Source: Egaibacter danicus | GTDB lineage: Bacteria; Pseudomonadota; Gammaproteobacteria; Burkholderiales; Burkholderiaceae_C | DNA length: 64,000 bases | Direction of reading: 5' to 3' | NCBI GenBank assembly: GCA_016707075.1 | Contig: JADJII010000008.1 | Coordinates: 1-64,000 of the forward strand | Shown here: positions 40,708 through 53,244 of the stretch, piece by piece | Position numbering within the stretch: position 1 is the stretch's first letter | Layout of the letters: every line of letters begins with the position of its first letter | The notes under the pieces: model-generated | The model's input: the letters and a program-made list of their open reading frames with translations, nothing else | Told to the model about the DNA's origin: nothing | Database searches by the model: none | Program-made: the position numbers and the translations under genes

Positions 40708-40974
40708 AATATTTGTATTTAAAGGTGTTCAGTGGGCCATGGACTGCGTACGGCCAAGTCCGGACTTCAAATCTATGTCGATGAATTTTACAGCTCATGG
40801 ATTTGGTAGACGGGAATAAACTCACAAATTCAATTGCGGTTACGCGGGTAGATGCTTAATGACATGCATACTTCACGAAACTTTGTACAGGGTAACCAGC
40901 CATGACAAACACCTTTGCCGCAGCGCTCGCTTGGCGATAGCGGCTCCGCCAGCCATGTCGTCACCACTAGTCCA

Positions 40975-41520
40975 GCGCTACCGCATTGGCAAGCGATGGG
41001 GCAGGGCATGACCATCAGCAATGCTCGCTGACCAATGCCCACAGCAGGCACTCATGTGGTGCGGGTCTGTTGGTTTTGAGGGGCACTGCCACAGGCACAA
41101 CAGGCTGCGTTGCAGGTCCAACCACTGGTTGCGGTGGCGGCGCTGACGATCGTTTACACGGTTCGTCTTTTTAAAATGTTGCACGGGAGTACAACGAGTA
41201 CGTTACTGCATTGCTGTTCTGCTTGAATGGCATCAACATTGCTTTGTTGCCAGGTGCCGGCGGCGTTGTGTCGATCAACAACGTCAACTGCGGGTCTAAC
41301 TCGGCTTATTACAAGAACAACTCTTCTGGCGGGTCTACCGGCTGTGCTAATCAAAACCTGGACATTCAGTACGACGGCCTCACTACCGTCTTGACAGCGG
41401 CCAATTGCTCGCAGGCATCAACCATTTGAATTCGTCTCACGGATATAGGCGACAGCATCTTGGATTCAGGTGTGTTTATCCAGGCTGGTTCCTTCCCCCC
41501 AGGGTCCGCTTTATGGCTCT
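40975..41520 (+). pseudogene. Decayed choice-of-anchor L-type secreted protein gene
   Basis: Pieces in shifting frames fit one ancestral protein: QAMGQGMTISNA (from about 40990), then after a one-base shift LTNAHSRHSCGAG; later EYNEYVTALLFCLNGINIAL, VVSINNVNCGSNSAYYKN and DIQYDGLTTVLTA; and after an in-frame TGA (41427-41429) IRLTDIGDSILDSGVFIQAG. This order matches secreted choice-of-anchor proteins often carrying PEP-CTERM tails. No signal peptide or intact start is visible. At least one shift and one stop make it non-functional as given. Confidence 0.6.
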
Positions 41521-41560
41521 GGCCGGCGCGGGCTGCAAGCTGACGGGCCTTGATTTGATT

Positions 41561-41586
41561 GAAAGGGCTTCGGCCTCCTTTTTTGG
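41561..41586 (+). terminator. Possible terminator downstream of the decayed gene
   Basis: GGGC-TTCG-GCCTCC hairpin with a UUCG-type loop followed by TTTTTT. The stem is imperfect, so this is tentative. Confidence 0.35.
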
Positions 41587-41763
41587 CGCGTTGTTGTCTG
41601 TCAGTTTACAGTCACCGTGAAAAGCATCACGGATGATCACTTTTAACCGCCCATTTAGCGTAAGGCGACAACAAATAGCAATTTTAGAAGTTGGCGATGC
41701 TGGCACGAACTATGCTGTTTTTACTTGGGGTTCATCCAATCAACTAGCAAAGAGGTGATTCAA

Positions 41764-42289
41764 ATGGGTATATTACGTCGAGGCGTTGCCTCACTACTTG
41801 CAGGCGCGGCACTCGCGCTGACGTCCCTTGGTGCGTGGGCAGTTCCGGTTAGCAGCGGTCTGGACGCGTCCGGTAGCGTTTCTCTTCAATTACAACTTGT
41901 TGCGCAGGGACTTAACGCTGCACTCGCTGGCGCCAGTCGACGGACCATCGAAATCGGCGTCCTACAGCGCAGTTGCACCGCGGCCAGGCGCCCGCCGCCC
42001 CCGGGGGGGGGGGGGGGGGGGGGGGGGCGGGGGGCGGGGGGTGGCAGGCACCAAGTCAACACTAGCTACAGACGGTTTCCCGAATAGCCAGGCAGCTGCT
42101 GTAACGGCGGCGGCGGCAGCAGCTGTTGCAGGTATCGATGCACTTTCAATCGAAGCAATCGGCTCTGGTGTGTCGAGCGCCAGCGCGCTCAACGATTTGA
42201 AAGCATGCGTTCCAGGCTATCCATCACCCATCGCGCGCCAAAGTTCAGGCTGCGGTAAACTAACCATCCACCGTCGTCGCTCCAAATAA
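41764..42289 (+). pseudogene. Secreted hypothetical protein interrupted by a poly-G run
   Basis: ATG at 41764 with AGAGGTG upstream encodes a signal peptide (MGILRRGVASLLAGAALALT, cleavage after AWA) and VPVSSGLDASGSVSLQLQLV. Near residue 78 the sequence enters Pro-rich codons and a run of 25 G. Beyond it, a different frame continues plausibly (TLATDGFPNSQAAAVTAAA to the stop at 42289). The two halves lie in frames one base apart, so the reading depends on the G-run length. A strong terminator follows. Family not recognised. Confidence 0.5.
42003..42041. repeat. Homopolymer G tract (25 G, then C, 6 G, C, 6 G)
   Basis: Nothing comparable occurs elsewhere in the window. It is either a hypermutable slippage tract or a sequencing/assembly artefact such as poly-G from two-colour chemistry. 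Confidence 0.9.
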
Positions 42290-42350
42290 CCAGTATCTAT
42301 CAACTTGATCGCGCTTGACCCCTCGCGATCAATGCCCACGTGCTCAGTGA

Positions 42351-42383
42351 AGTAATCCCGCCAAAAGCGGGATTACTTTTTTT
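42351..42383 (+). terminator. Rho-independent terminator
   Basis: Perfect 11-bp stem AGTAATCCCGC / GCGGGATTACT with a 5-base loop, followed by a run of T. It ends the transcription unit of the poly-G-containing gene. Confidence 0.9.
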
Positions 42384-42580
42384 GTAGATAATTCAAAAGG
42401 AGGCTGACTATGTCCTATCGAAACCTTTTGTTTGCCGCTTGCCTGATTGGGTTAACGCAATTGTCTTATTGGGAACTGCATGCATCCAAAAGCGCGCTCT
42501 GGGTTCGCTCAAAAGCCTGTGAAACTGAAAAAAACCAATACCTCGAAATAGGTCAAACGACTGAGCCAAGACTTGGCTTT

Positions 42581-45703
<3,123 letters not shown>

Positions 45704-45754
45704 TACATGCGGGTGCCATCGACCCCGGCCATAAGGCTTGCCAGTCAATGGCCT

Positions 45755-45790
45755 CAGTTAATAACTGGTTAAATATACAGTTATTAACTG
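45755..45790. promoter_or_regulatory. LexA-like SOS operator upstream of dnaE2
   Basis: CTG-N10-CAG at 45765-45780 (CTGGTTAAATATACAG, flanked AA/TT) fits the SOS box. It is framed by two 13-bp palindromes, CAGTTAATAACTG (45755-45767) and CAGTTATTAACTG (45778-45790), which are reverse complements of each other. It lies 52 bp upstream of the preferred dnaE2 start; the right palindrome contains the stop codon of the preceding cupin gene. Confidence 0.75.
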
Positions 45791-46300
45791 CTTGCTGCTA
45801 CCCCACCCGTCGGATGCGTCGGGTCCACCCACAGCACCTGCTCGGGCTTTTCCACCGGCTCAATGTCCAGGTTGATCGCCACGGCCTGGCCGTCGCTGCG
45901 GCACAGCACACACTCCAGCGTTTCCGTGGGGCTGGCGTTGATTTCCTGATGCGGCACAAACGGCGGCACGTAGATGAAATCGCCCGGCCCGGCCTCGGCG
46001 GTGAACTCGAGCTTCTCACCCCAGCGCATGCGCGCGCGGCCCGCGCACCACGTAAATCACGCTCTCCAGCGGCCCGTGGTGGTGGGCGCCCGTCTTGGCG
46101 TTGGCATGAATGGTCACCGTGCCCGCCCACAGCTTTTGCGCGCCCACCCGGGCAAAATTGATTGCGGCTTTGCGGTCCATGCCAGGCGTGGACGGCACGT
46201 TGCCATCCAGTTGATTGGCCGGGATGACGCACACGCCCGCGGTCTTCCAGTCGGGTGGCGGCTCAGTTTGCCGGGAATGTAATGAATCGCTCACGTGCAA
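45784..46300 (-). pseudogene. Cupin-domain protein, frameshifted
   Basis: The first part (from ATG 46300) gives a leader, DGNVPSTPGMDRKAAINFAR and the cupin motif GAHHHGPLESVIYVVRG, then goes out of frame and stops. The second frame (RMRWGEKLEFTAEAGPGDF, YVPPFVPHQEINASPTETL) completes the cupin fold to 45784. Removing one base in the GC-rich stretch around 46030 would rejoin them into about 171 residues. His residues for metal binding are present in both halves. Substrate unknown. Confidence 0.7.
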
Positions 46301-46397
46301 GCTCCAAAAATTGCCGTATGGCTGGTGGCATCGTAAACTGGCAAGGACTATTCAGGGCAAAAAAACTTGCATACAAGCCGCGGTAGGGAGTGAAACC

Positions 46398-46904
46398 ATG
46401 TACCTGTCACCACAGCAGATTCTCATCATCGCCGTTTTCGCGGCGGTCGGCTGCGGCCTCATGGCGGGCCTGTTTTTCGCGTTCTCCAACTTTGTGATGA
46501 AGGCCCTGTTGCATCAGCCCACGGAAAGCGGTGTTCGCACCATGCAGTCCATCTCGGCATTCATCCAGAACCCCATCTTTTTTGTGCTTTTTTTTGGCAC
46601 CAACCTGGCTGCCGCCATCCTGGCGATCACCGCGGTGTTCCGGCTCTCTGAACCCGGCGTTGAGTTGCAACTGGCCGGGGCCGCGCTTTGTCTGGTGGGC
46701 ACGTTTGCTGTAACCGTTTTGGTTCACATTCCGCTGAACAACCGGCTGGCCCAAATCCACCCGGCGTCTGAAGAGATGACCCGGTTCTGGGCTTTCTACG
46801 TGGCCAAGTGGTCGAAATGGAACCACGTGAGAACCATCACGGCCATGGTGGCCACGGCACTACTGGTGATGGCGATTGATCAGGCACGCGCCGGGACAGG
46901 CTAG
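46398..46904 (+). CDS. DUF1772 family membrane protein
   Basis: 168 residues with four membrane helices (IIAVFAAVGCGLMAGLFFAF, NPIFFVLFFGTNLAAAILAI, LAGAALCLVGTFAVTVLVHI and a C-terminal one). VHIPLNNRLAQ followed by FWAFYVAKWSKWNHVRTI is typical of DUF1772, which includes anthrone-oxygenase-like proteins; no function is assigned here. GGGAG precedes the ATG. It is divergent from the cupin gene. Confidence 0.85.
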   Translation: MYLSPQQILIIAVFAAVGCGLMAGLFFAFSNFVMKALLHQPTESGVRTMQSISAFIQNPIFFVLFFGTNLAAAILAITAVFRLSEPGVELQLAGAALCLVGTFAVTVLVHIPLNNRLAQIHPASEEMTRFWAFYVAKWSKWNHVRTITAMVATALLVMAIDQARAGTG

Positions 46905-47059
46905 CAAGTGCCGTCCAAACTGCGTGCGGGCAAAGCGCAAACTCAGTATGGGCTTTGCATGAAAGAAATGGGCGCGCGCCTTCTTAACCCAAATGCCTTT
47001 TTGTATGAACTTTACGAAGGTGCCAGTGGAGATTCTGCATTCCGCCAATACACCTCCTC

Positions 47060-48040
47060 CTATCTAACCTGATACTCGCGCCCGTAGAGTAAAAGCATCA
47101 AAACAATGACCGCACCATAAATGACGTGCCGCGCATATTCCTCGATTTGCATTACCGACAAAATGGATTGCAATAAGGTAATAAGGATGACGCCAGCGAC
47201 TGTGCCCAAATATTTCCCGCGTCCACCAAGGATAGAGGTCCCCCCCAACACGACTGCGGCGATAGCCGGCAACAAATAGGCATCGCCCATAGACTGCGCT
47301 GCCTTGCTGGCATAGCCTGCCAGTAGCACCCCGCCGAAGGCCGAGAGACCTCCAGAAATGGCGAAGGCGGTCAGTATTACAAACCGCGTTCGCACTCCCG
47401 ACAGGTAGGTGGCACGTTCGCTATTCCCAATGGCATAAATGGAGCGACCAAATGTTGTGCGAGACAGGACGAATACCGTAATGCCGCCAACCAGGGCCCA
47501 TATCCACAGTGCATTGGGAATGCCAAAGACCGAGTGACCGGTTGCTATAAAACGCATCGCCTTTGAAGAAGCATCTTGCGGCGCAAAGCCCCCGGTATGC
47601 ACCACCATCAAACCTTGCGCCACGGCGTTCACGGCCAACGTAACAATCATGGACGGAATGCGCATATACGCTACACCAAAGCCATTCACAAGGCCCAGCG
47701 CAACACCACAGATGACTCCAACAGGAATGGCAAAGAACTCCCCTGCAGGGCCCCAAGCCGTTGCGGCCGTAGCCATCATTCCGCCAACGGCGACCACCCA
47801 TGGTACTGACAAATCGATCTGACCGATCAGAATAACGAACATCATCCCGGTTGCAATGACGCCCAGGAAAGCGCCCACCTTGAGCTGCTGCAAAAGATAC
47901 TCAGGCGATAAAAAGCTGCTGGAATAAATGCTTCCAACCAACAGCAACGCCACGATACAGGCAAATGCAGTCGCGATAGCTGGATCGATATGTCGCACGA
48001 TGCTCTTCACGGCATGCGGGGATTGCGTATTTTCAGTCAT
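47060..48040 (-). CDS. Sugar-type ABC transporter permease (RbsC/YtfT family), second permease
   Basis: 326 residues, about nine or ten membrane helices, with GQIDLSVPWVVAVGGMMA and the family block VLGGTSILGGRGKYLGTVAGV. It overlaps the preceding permease gene by 8 bp. Having two different permeases with one ATPase suggests a heterodimeric channel, as in some galactofuranose or autoinducer-2 importers; the substrate is not evident. Confidence 0.88.
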   Translation of the reverse strand: MTENTQSPHAVKSIVRHIDPAIATAFACIVALLLVGSIYSSSFLSPEYLLQQLKVGAFLGVIATGMMFVILIGQIDLSVPWVVAVGGMMATAATAWGPAGEFFAIPVGVICGVALGLVNGFGVAYMRIPSMIVTLAVNAVAQGLMVVHTGGFAPQDASSKAMRFIATGHSVFGIPNALWIWALVGGITVFVLSRTTFGRSIYAIGNSERATYLSGVRTRFVILTAFAISGGLSAFGGVLLAGYASKAAQSMGDAYLLPAIAAVVLGGTSILGGRGKYLGTVAGVILITLLQSILSVMQIEEYARHVIYGAVIVLMLLLYGREYQVR

Positions 48041-49013
48041 ACAGTTCCAATCGATTTCGAACCTGGAACAGCCTGACCGCGCCCAATGAGATTGCAGCGA
48101 GCAATATCAAACCCTGGAATAGTGGTTGCCACAGTGGCTCCAGATTAAAGACAAACATAAGGTCGCCGATCGTGCGGAACATCAGGGCGCCAAAAACCGC
48201 CCCTATCGCACTCCCGGACCCGCCGAACAGCGACACCCCGCCAAGCACGACTGACGCGATCGAGAACAACGTATAGGTGCTGCCGTTCGCAGCAGAAGCC
48301 TCCCCCGAGTACGTGACAAAGGTAACGAAGAGTCCCGCCATGGCAGAGAGCAAACCTGATAGCGTATAGGCTGTGAACTTGGCGGCCTTGATCGGCACAC
48401 CAGACATGTAAGCAGCGCTTTCTGACGAGCCTACCGCATAGGTTGCTCGTCCGATCATTGAGCGCCGGTAGGGCACCCAGACTAGCCCAATAATCGCAGC
48501 AAGAAGCACCAAACTGGCTGGAATGTCAAGCCACAGCTTGCCCGTCAAGGCCTCCGCCAACTGGGCATTCACATCACCTCCCGGAACCGGTCGCAAGGCC
48601 AGCGCAATACCGTAAAACACTGCACCAGTGGCAATGGTGGTCACAATGGGTTGCAATCTGCCATAGACAACAATCAGACCATTCAGCGCACCGCACAGAC
48701 AGCCCACCAACAGCACGCCAACAACTCCCATTCCAGTGCTTATGGGGTCACCCAGGACGATGCGCGAGGCCAGGCAGTTGGCCAACACCAAAATAGCACC
48801 TACCGAAAGGTCTATCCCGGACGTAATGACAACCACGGTCTGTGCCATGGCAACCAGAGCCAGTAGCACACCCTTATTCGCAGCAGTAGTCGCAACATTT
48901 GCGTTCAGGCCGACAGGATGGTTGAACGAGTAGATTGCGAACATTGCGACGAAGGCGAAAATCGCCAGCAGGGTACCTCTATGCTCGCGATGCCAGTAAT
49001 ACCAATCTCCCAT
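48033..49013 (-). CDS. Sugar-type ABC transporter permease (RbsC/YtfT family), first permease
   Basis: 326 residues, similar fold to its neighbour: TSGIDLSVGAILVLANCLAS and SVVLGGVSLFGGSGSAIGA. It starts 3 bp after the ATPase stop. The sequence differs substantially from the second permease, so this is an old duplication. Confidence 0.88.
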   Translation of the reverse strand: MGDWYYWHREHRGTLLAIFAFVAMFAIYSFNHPVGLNANVATTAANKGVLLALVAMAQTVVVITSGIDLSVGAILVLANCLASRIVLGDPISTGMGVVGVLLVGCLCGALNGLIVVYGRLQPIVTTIATGAVFYGIALALRPVPGGDVNAQLAEALTGKLWLDIPASLVLLAAIIGLVWVPYRRSMIGRATYAVGSSESAAYMSGVPIKAAKFTAYTLSGLLSAMAGLFVTFVTYSGEASAANGSTYTLFSIASVVLGGVSLFGGSGSAIGAVFGALMFRTIGDLMFVFNLEPLWQPLFQGLILLAAISLGAVRLFQVRNRLELYD

Positions 49014-49016
49014 GGT

Positions 49017-50570
49017 TCAATCCTCAGTTTCTGCAACAGCGGTTTTTGCAGAGTCGTTCGATGCGGGTTTGTCATCCATGTTCAAGGCACTGGCAATCAA
49101 TGCATGTTCAGTGATTTGCGAACCCACCAACTCGCTCCTGACTGCTCCGTCGTACAAAACCAGCACCCGGTCACAGCAACCAACCAATTCATCGTAATCC
49201 GTTGAATACAACACGATCACCGCACCAGCAGTCGCAAGATCTCGCAGAAGCTGGTAGATTTCCTGCTTGGTTCCGACGTCAATTCCACGCGTAGGATCAT
49301 TGAGCAATATGATGCGGGGCGCAATCATCAACCACTTGCCAATCACGACTTTCTGCTGATTGCCTCCGGACAGCGAGTTGACTGGAACGCTGGTTCCCGC
49401 GCTCTTCACTGCCAGCAGTCGCATGATGCGGTCAATCTCGGCTTGCTCGGCTCTGCGATTCACCACCCCGAAACGGGACACTCTATCCATTGCGGCAAAC
49501 GTCAGGTTTTCAGCCACCGTCATGGGTAGCATCAAACCTTCTGTTTTTCGATCCTCTGGAATGAGTGCCATGCCGATACGCGGGCTTTTGGCGATGCCGG
49601 GGCTGCCGATATTGACGGGTGCACCGTCGATCAAAATTTGCCCACTCGTGCCACGCAGTACACCGAACAAGGCCAAAAGAAATTCGCGCTGGCCTTGGCC
49701 ATCAAGACCACCAAGCCCCACCACTTCACCAGCGCGCCCTTGCATGGATATATCCCGCAGCCGGTTGGTCCAGCACAGCTTGCGCACTTCCAGAAGCGGG
49801 GGTTCAGTCGACGACCGTGGGGGAGATTTTGGAGGAAATGCGCTGCTGTATTCCCGACCAATCATCAACTCAACCACTTCATTGTCGGTCTTGGTTCCGG
49901 CTTTGTAACTTGCCACATTACGGCCGTTGCAGAATATGGTGCAATCGTCCGCCAGTTCAGCGATTTCATGCATGCGGTGTGAAATATAAAGCAGGCCCAT
50001 TCCCTCGGAGCGCAGTCGTTTGAGAACCCCGTAGATATTGGCCACATCGCTGGCTGTGAGGGCAGAAGTTGCCTCATCCAGTATCAGAATGCGGGGGTTG
50101 CGTCCCAATGCCTTGGCAATTTCGACCATTTGACGGCGTGAAAGTGAAAGGTCTTTTACCAGCGCCAAAGGATGAATATCCTCGGCTCCTGCCCGGGCCA
50201 ACGCCTGTTCCGCCATGGCGCGCTGCGTCTTTTTGTCGATGATTCCAAAGTGGGTTGGTGGGTTGGAGATTGAAATATTGTCAGCGACCGACAAATGTGG
50301 AATGAGCGACAGTTCCTGGAAAACACATACGACACCTGCCCGGTTTGCTGCCGCTGGATCACGAAACCGCACAGGCTGTCCGTCAAGAATCATCTCGCCT
50401 GCATCAGCTTGAACAACACCTGACATGATCTTGATAAGAGTCGACTTGCCAGCACCGTTTTCACCCAGCACGGCGTGAATACGTCCCCTCTCCATTGACA
50501 GTGTTGCATCTTGAAGAGCGCGCGCACCTCCGTAGCGTTTGGATACGCCCCTCATGGTAAACAGACTCAT
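49017..50570 (-). CDS. Sugar ABC transporter ATP-binding protein, two-domain (RbsA-like)
   Basis: 517 residues from the ATG at 50570 (MSLFTMRGVSKRYGG), with GAGGGTG upstream; an in-frame codon at 50636 lies in the terminator region. Domain 1 has Walker A GENGAGKST, a degenerate signature LSLSRRQ and Walker B ILILDEATSAL. Domain 2 has LSGGNQQKV and a non-canonical Walker A (GLDGQGQRE), as usual in the RbsA/MglA family. Energises import with the two downstream permeases. Confidence 0.92.
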   Translation of the reverse strand: MSLFTMRGVSKRYGGARALQDATLSMERGRIHAVLGENGAGKSTLIKIMSGVVQADAGEMILDGQPVRFRDPAAANRAGVVCVFQELSLIPHLSVADNISISNPPTHFGIIDKKTQRAMAEQALARAGAEDIHPLALVKDLSLSRRQMVEIAKALGRNPRILILDEATSALTASDVANIYGVLKRLRSEGMGLLYISHRMHEIAELADDCTIFCNGRNVASYKAGTKTDNEVVELMIGREYSSAFPPKSPPRSSTEPPLLEVRKLCWTNRLRDISMQGRAGEVVGLGGLDGQGQREFLLALFGVLRGTSGQILIDGAPVNIGSPGIAKSPRIGMALIPEDRKTEGLMLPMTVAENLTFAAMDRVSRFGVVNRRAEQAEIDRIMRLLAVKSAGTSVPVNSLSGGNQQKVVIGKWLMIAPRIILLNDPTRGIDVGTKQEIYQLLRDLATAGAVIVLYSTDYDELVGCCDRVLVLYDGAVRSELVGSQITEHALIASALNMDDKPASNDSAKTAVAETED

Positions 50571-50597
50571 AGAGCCACCCTCTTTGAACAAGTATGC

Positions 50598-50634
50598 AAA
50601 AAAAAGTGCCGTGGGCTTTTTCACCCAACGGCAC
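50598..50634 (-). terminator. Terminator/attenuator between binding-protein and ATPase genes
   Basis: GTGCCGTGGG pairs with CCCAACGGCAC across a short loop (one bulged position), followed on the minus strand by eight T (50598-50605). Such intra-operon hairpins usually allow much higher expression of the binding protein than of the membrane parts. Confidence 0.8.
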
Positions 50635-50657
50635 AACAGATAGCAAGCTATTCCTGT

Positions 50658-51791
50658 TTACTTGTTAGCCTCACTCTGACCCATGATTTCCTGAGCGGTA
50701 AAGTTGATCCCACAGGTTGGGAAAGCATTGCCGACAAAGAAATTGTCAGATTGCGCGCCGTAGTAGTTAACACCATCCTTAAAGTCGGGATGGTTAACAG
50801 TAGACAACGGCAATTTAACCGATTGGGGGATGACCTTGCCCTCCAATGCGGCAATGGCCGTCTTGATGGCCACGGCTACTTGCGCCGGTCCCGTGCCACC
50901 TGATGCACAGTTCAAACTTGGATTCTTTGCGCAGGCTTTGCGAAATCCGTTTTCTGTTTCACCGGCAAAAGGCACCATGGGGTGCTTGGCATCCATCAGG
51001 GCTTGCACCACGCCAGTATCGCCACCTTGCGCCGCAATACCCACGAAACGCTTGTGAACCGCGATGGCGTCTGCCACCACTTTTTGTGCGACCGCGTCGT
51101 CCCACTTGCCAATAACCTCGACAGTCTCCCACTTCTTGCCAGAGGCCTTCAATGCCTCCTGAACACCCTCGTGGCGATCACGATCAACCGAGGTACCAGA
51201 AACACCACGGACTTCAAGGACTTTGCCGCCGCCAGGGATATGCTTAACGAGCCACTCACCCCAGTACTTACCCAGGCCCTTCTGGTCCACGTTCACGTTG
51301 ATGGCTTCTTCTGTGTCAAGCGTGTTGTCAAATGCTATGAGAACAACGCCGGCATCATTTGCGCGCTTGATAACGGGTTTGAAAGCCGCAGGGTTTTGTG
51401 CGTTGACGACAATGGCGTCATAGCCAGAGTCAATGAAGTTGTTGATGGCAGCGATTTGTGCCGCCACATCTTCACCCGTAGAAACAACCTTGAACTCTTT
51501 CAGTTTTGCCGCTACGTCCGGTTGTGCGGCATACGCCTTCGCTGTCTTGATCATCTGAATGCGCCATGTGTTGGCAATGTACCCATTGGCCAATGCAATG
51601 CGGTACGGCCCCTTTTTGACCGGGTACTGGAACAGTTTGGTATTGGCCGACCAAGGTGCGAAGCAGCCAGGATCTGAATTGGGAGCGGTCACTACTTTCG
51701 GAGGTGCCGCAAATACCGCACTCTGGAAAAATACCAGCGCCAATGCGGCTGAGAGCGGCGCGATTTTTGAAACGCGAGACATTGAATTCAT
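50658..51791 (-). CDS. Periplasmic sugar-type substrate-binding protein
   Basis: 377 residues with a Sec signal peptide (cleavage after SAVFA) and a type I periplasmic binding fold: PYRIALANGYIANTWRIQMI, DSGYDAIVVNAQNPAAFKP, ALMDAKHPMVPFAGETENG. The pair GCFAPWSA and TCGINFTAQE may form a disulfide. SD AGAGGAGC precedes the ATG. It is the first gene of the importer operon, divergent from lacI-family gene. Ligand unknown; a sugar or sugar-like compound is inferred from family. Confidence 0.9.
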   Translation of the reverse strand: MNSMSRVSKIAPLSAALALVFFQSAVFAAPPKVVTAPNSDPGCFAPWSANTKLFQYPVKKGPYRIALANGYIANTWRIQMIKTAKAYAAQPDVAAKLKEFKVVSTGEDVAAQIAAINNFIDSGYDAIVVNAQNPAAFKPVIKRANDAGVVLIAFDNTLDTEEAINVNVDQKGLGKYWGEWLVKHIPGGGKVLEVRGVSGTSVDRDRHEGVQEALKASGKKWETVEVIGKWDDAVAQKVVADAIAVHKRFVGIAAQGGDTGVVQALMDAKHPMVPFAGETENGFRKACAKNPSLNCASGGTGPAQVAVAIKTAIAALEGKVIPQSVKLPLSTVNHPDFKDGVNYYGAQSDNFFVGNAFPTCGINFTAQEIMGQSEANK

Positions 51792-52143
51792 TAAAGCTCC
51801 TCTTTGTGGTTTGGGAAGCGCAAGTATAACGATACACTAAATCGATGCACAAGCTCTTTTTTCTAAAATATCAATCTATATTTACCGGCGTTGACTCGAC
51901 TGACCTGCTCGGCCGTCCAGCCCAGGAAATTTCCAGAATGATGGCTTCTGGCCCGGGAGAATCGCTGCTCCTCATCGTGTTTGCGACGTACGGAATTACC
52001 GGCAGTGAGGTAAGGGTGTAGCACGCCCTGTGATGAAATACATCACCTTGCTGACGATAACGCTGGTTGTTCTGGTCCCTGCTCCCATGCAATCTCATTG
52101 GCTACCGAACCGGCTCGGGTTGTAGCCGACACCAGGAATTACT
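51792..52143. promoter_or_regulatory. Divergent control region between ABC operon and LacI-type gene
   Basis: No gene in these 352 bp. It holds GTATAACGATAC (51824-51835), which overlaps a -10-like TATACT of the importer operon on the minus strand; a perfect palindrome GTGATG-AAATA-CATCAC (52030-52046); and a longer inverted repeat GGCTAC..AACC / GGTT..GTAGCC (52100-52127) just before the regulator's ribosome site. Any of these could be the operator; the first is best placed to block transcription. Confidence 0.55.
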
Positions 52144-53220
52144 ATGGCCACAATTCAGGACGTCGCGAAGCGAGCAGCCGTCTCGGTGAGTACCGTGTCC
52201 AACGTCCTTAACGGCAGAGCTGATCGCATGCGCCCAGGGACGCTGTCCAGGATCGAAGATGCTATTGAGGCGCTCCAGTTTCGACCCAGCAAACTGGCGC
52301 GACAACTCAAAACTGGACAGACTCCATTGATTGGGTTGCTGGTTCCCTCCATGACCAACCCCGTTTACGGACACATCGCCCGCGAAATCGAATATTTTGC
52401 GCAGGAGCTGTTTGGCTATCGCTTGCTGATCGGCAGTACTTATCGTGACCAGAAAAGAGAGAGTGCTTTTTTTGACGATCTCCTGTCGCAGGGTGTACGC
52501 CGCGTCATTGTGATCTCATCACTGGCGGATGAACGACACGTTGAGCATGCGGCAGAACGTGGCATGACTGTCGTGAGTTATGACCGTGGTGCGACGCCAG
52601 GAAGAAGCTCAAGCGTTGACCACGTGATGCCGAACAATTTTGAAGCTGCACGCCTTGCAACCAACCACCTGATCAGCAAAGGGCATCGAAAGCTGGCTTT
52701 TGCCACTGTTGCCGGAATGACAATAAGCCGCCGCGCCAAGATTGATGGTTTCCATGCGGCAGCTGACTCGGCAGGGTTGCAAAGCAGCACGCAGGTGATT
52801 GAAGGCGGTCCTCTGAACGAGTACGGTGACTCGGTGATAGCAGAGGTGGGGCGTACGTTGGCCTTGCAAATTGCAGGCTCCTCGAAGCGGCCAACGGGGA
52901 TTGTGGCGCTGAACGATTTAATGGCATTCGGATTGATGGCCGGTCTGCGTGAGGCGGGTTTGCGCGTGCCTCAGGATGTCTCCATCGTGGGAATAGATGG
53001 CATGTTCCTTTCAGCTTTTACCAACCCGATGCTGACCACGGTGCAGCTTCCAATGCGTGAAATGGCGCGTGTCATGGTGGAGAAGGTAATGAGTACACAT
53101 ACCAATGGCAATGATGAAATTCGGGAAACGATTTTCATGCCTACGCATTTGATTGAGCGTGAATCCGTGAGCTCGCCTTCGCCGTTGCGCCGCCTGCCGC
53201 AAAAAGCCGGTTCAAAGTAG
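52144..53220 (+). CDS. LacI-family transcriptional regulator
   Basis: 358 residues: an N-terminal HTH (TIQDVAKRAAVSVSTVSNVL, residues 3-22) and hinge, then a periplasmic-binding-like effector domain (IGLLVPSMTNPVYGHIAREI; GIVALNDLMAFGLMAGLREAG; VSIVGIDGMFLSAFTNPMLT). The effector domain should bind a sugar related to the importer's ligand. Divergent from the substrate-binding gene and upstream of the dehydrogenase, so it probably controls both. Confidence 0.93.
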   Translation: MATIQDVAKRAAVSVSTVSNVLNGRADRMRPGTLSRIEDAIEALQFRPSKLARQLKTGQTPLIGLLVPSMTNPVYGHIAREIEYFAQELFGYRLLIGSTYRDQKRESAFFDDLLSQGVRRVIVISSLADERHVEHAAERGMTVVSYDRGATPGRSSSVDHVMPNNFEAARLATNHLISKGHRKLAFATVAGMTISRRAKIDGFHAAADSAGLQSSTQVIEGGPLNEYGDSVIAEVGRTLALQIAGSSKRPTGIVALNDLMAFGLMAGLREAGLRVPQDVSIVGIDGMFLSAFTNPMLTTVQLPMREMARVMVEKVMSTHTNGNDEIRETIFMPTHLIERESVSSPSPLRRLPQKAGSK

Positions 53221-53244
53221 TAAAAATTTGAACCGTCATCTCCC

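Noticed and set aside
51871..52098. 75-codon minus-strand ORF in the LacI control region
   Set aside because: No ribosome site, no hydrophobic or domain pattern, and it spans the palindromes of the control region.
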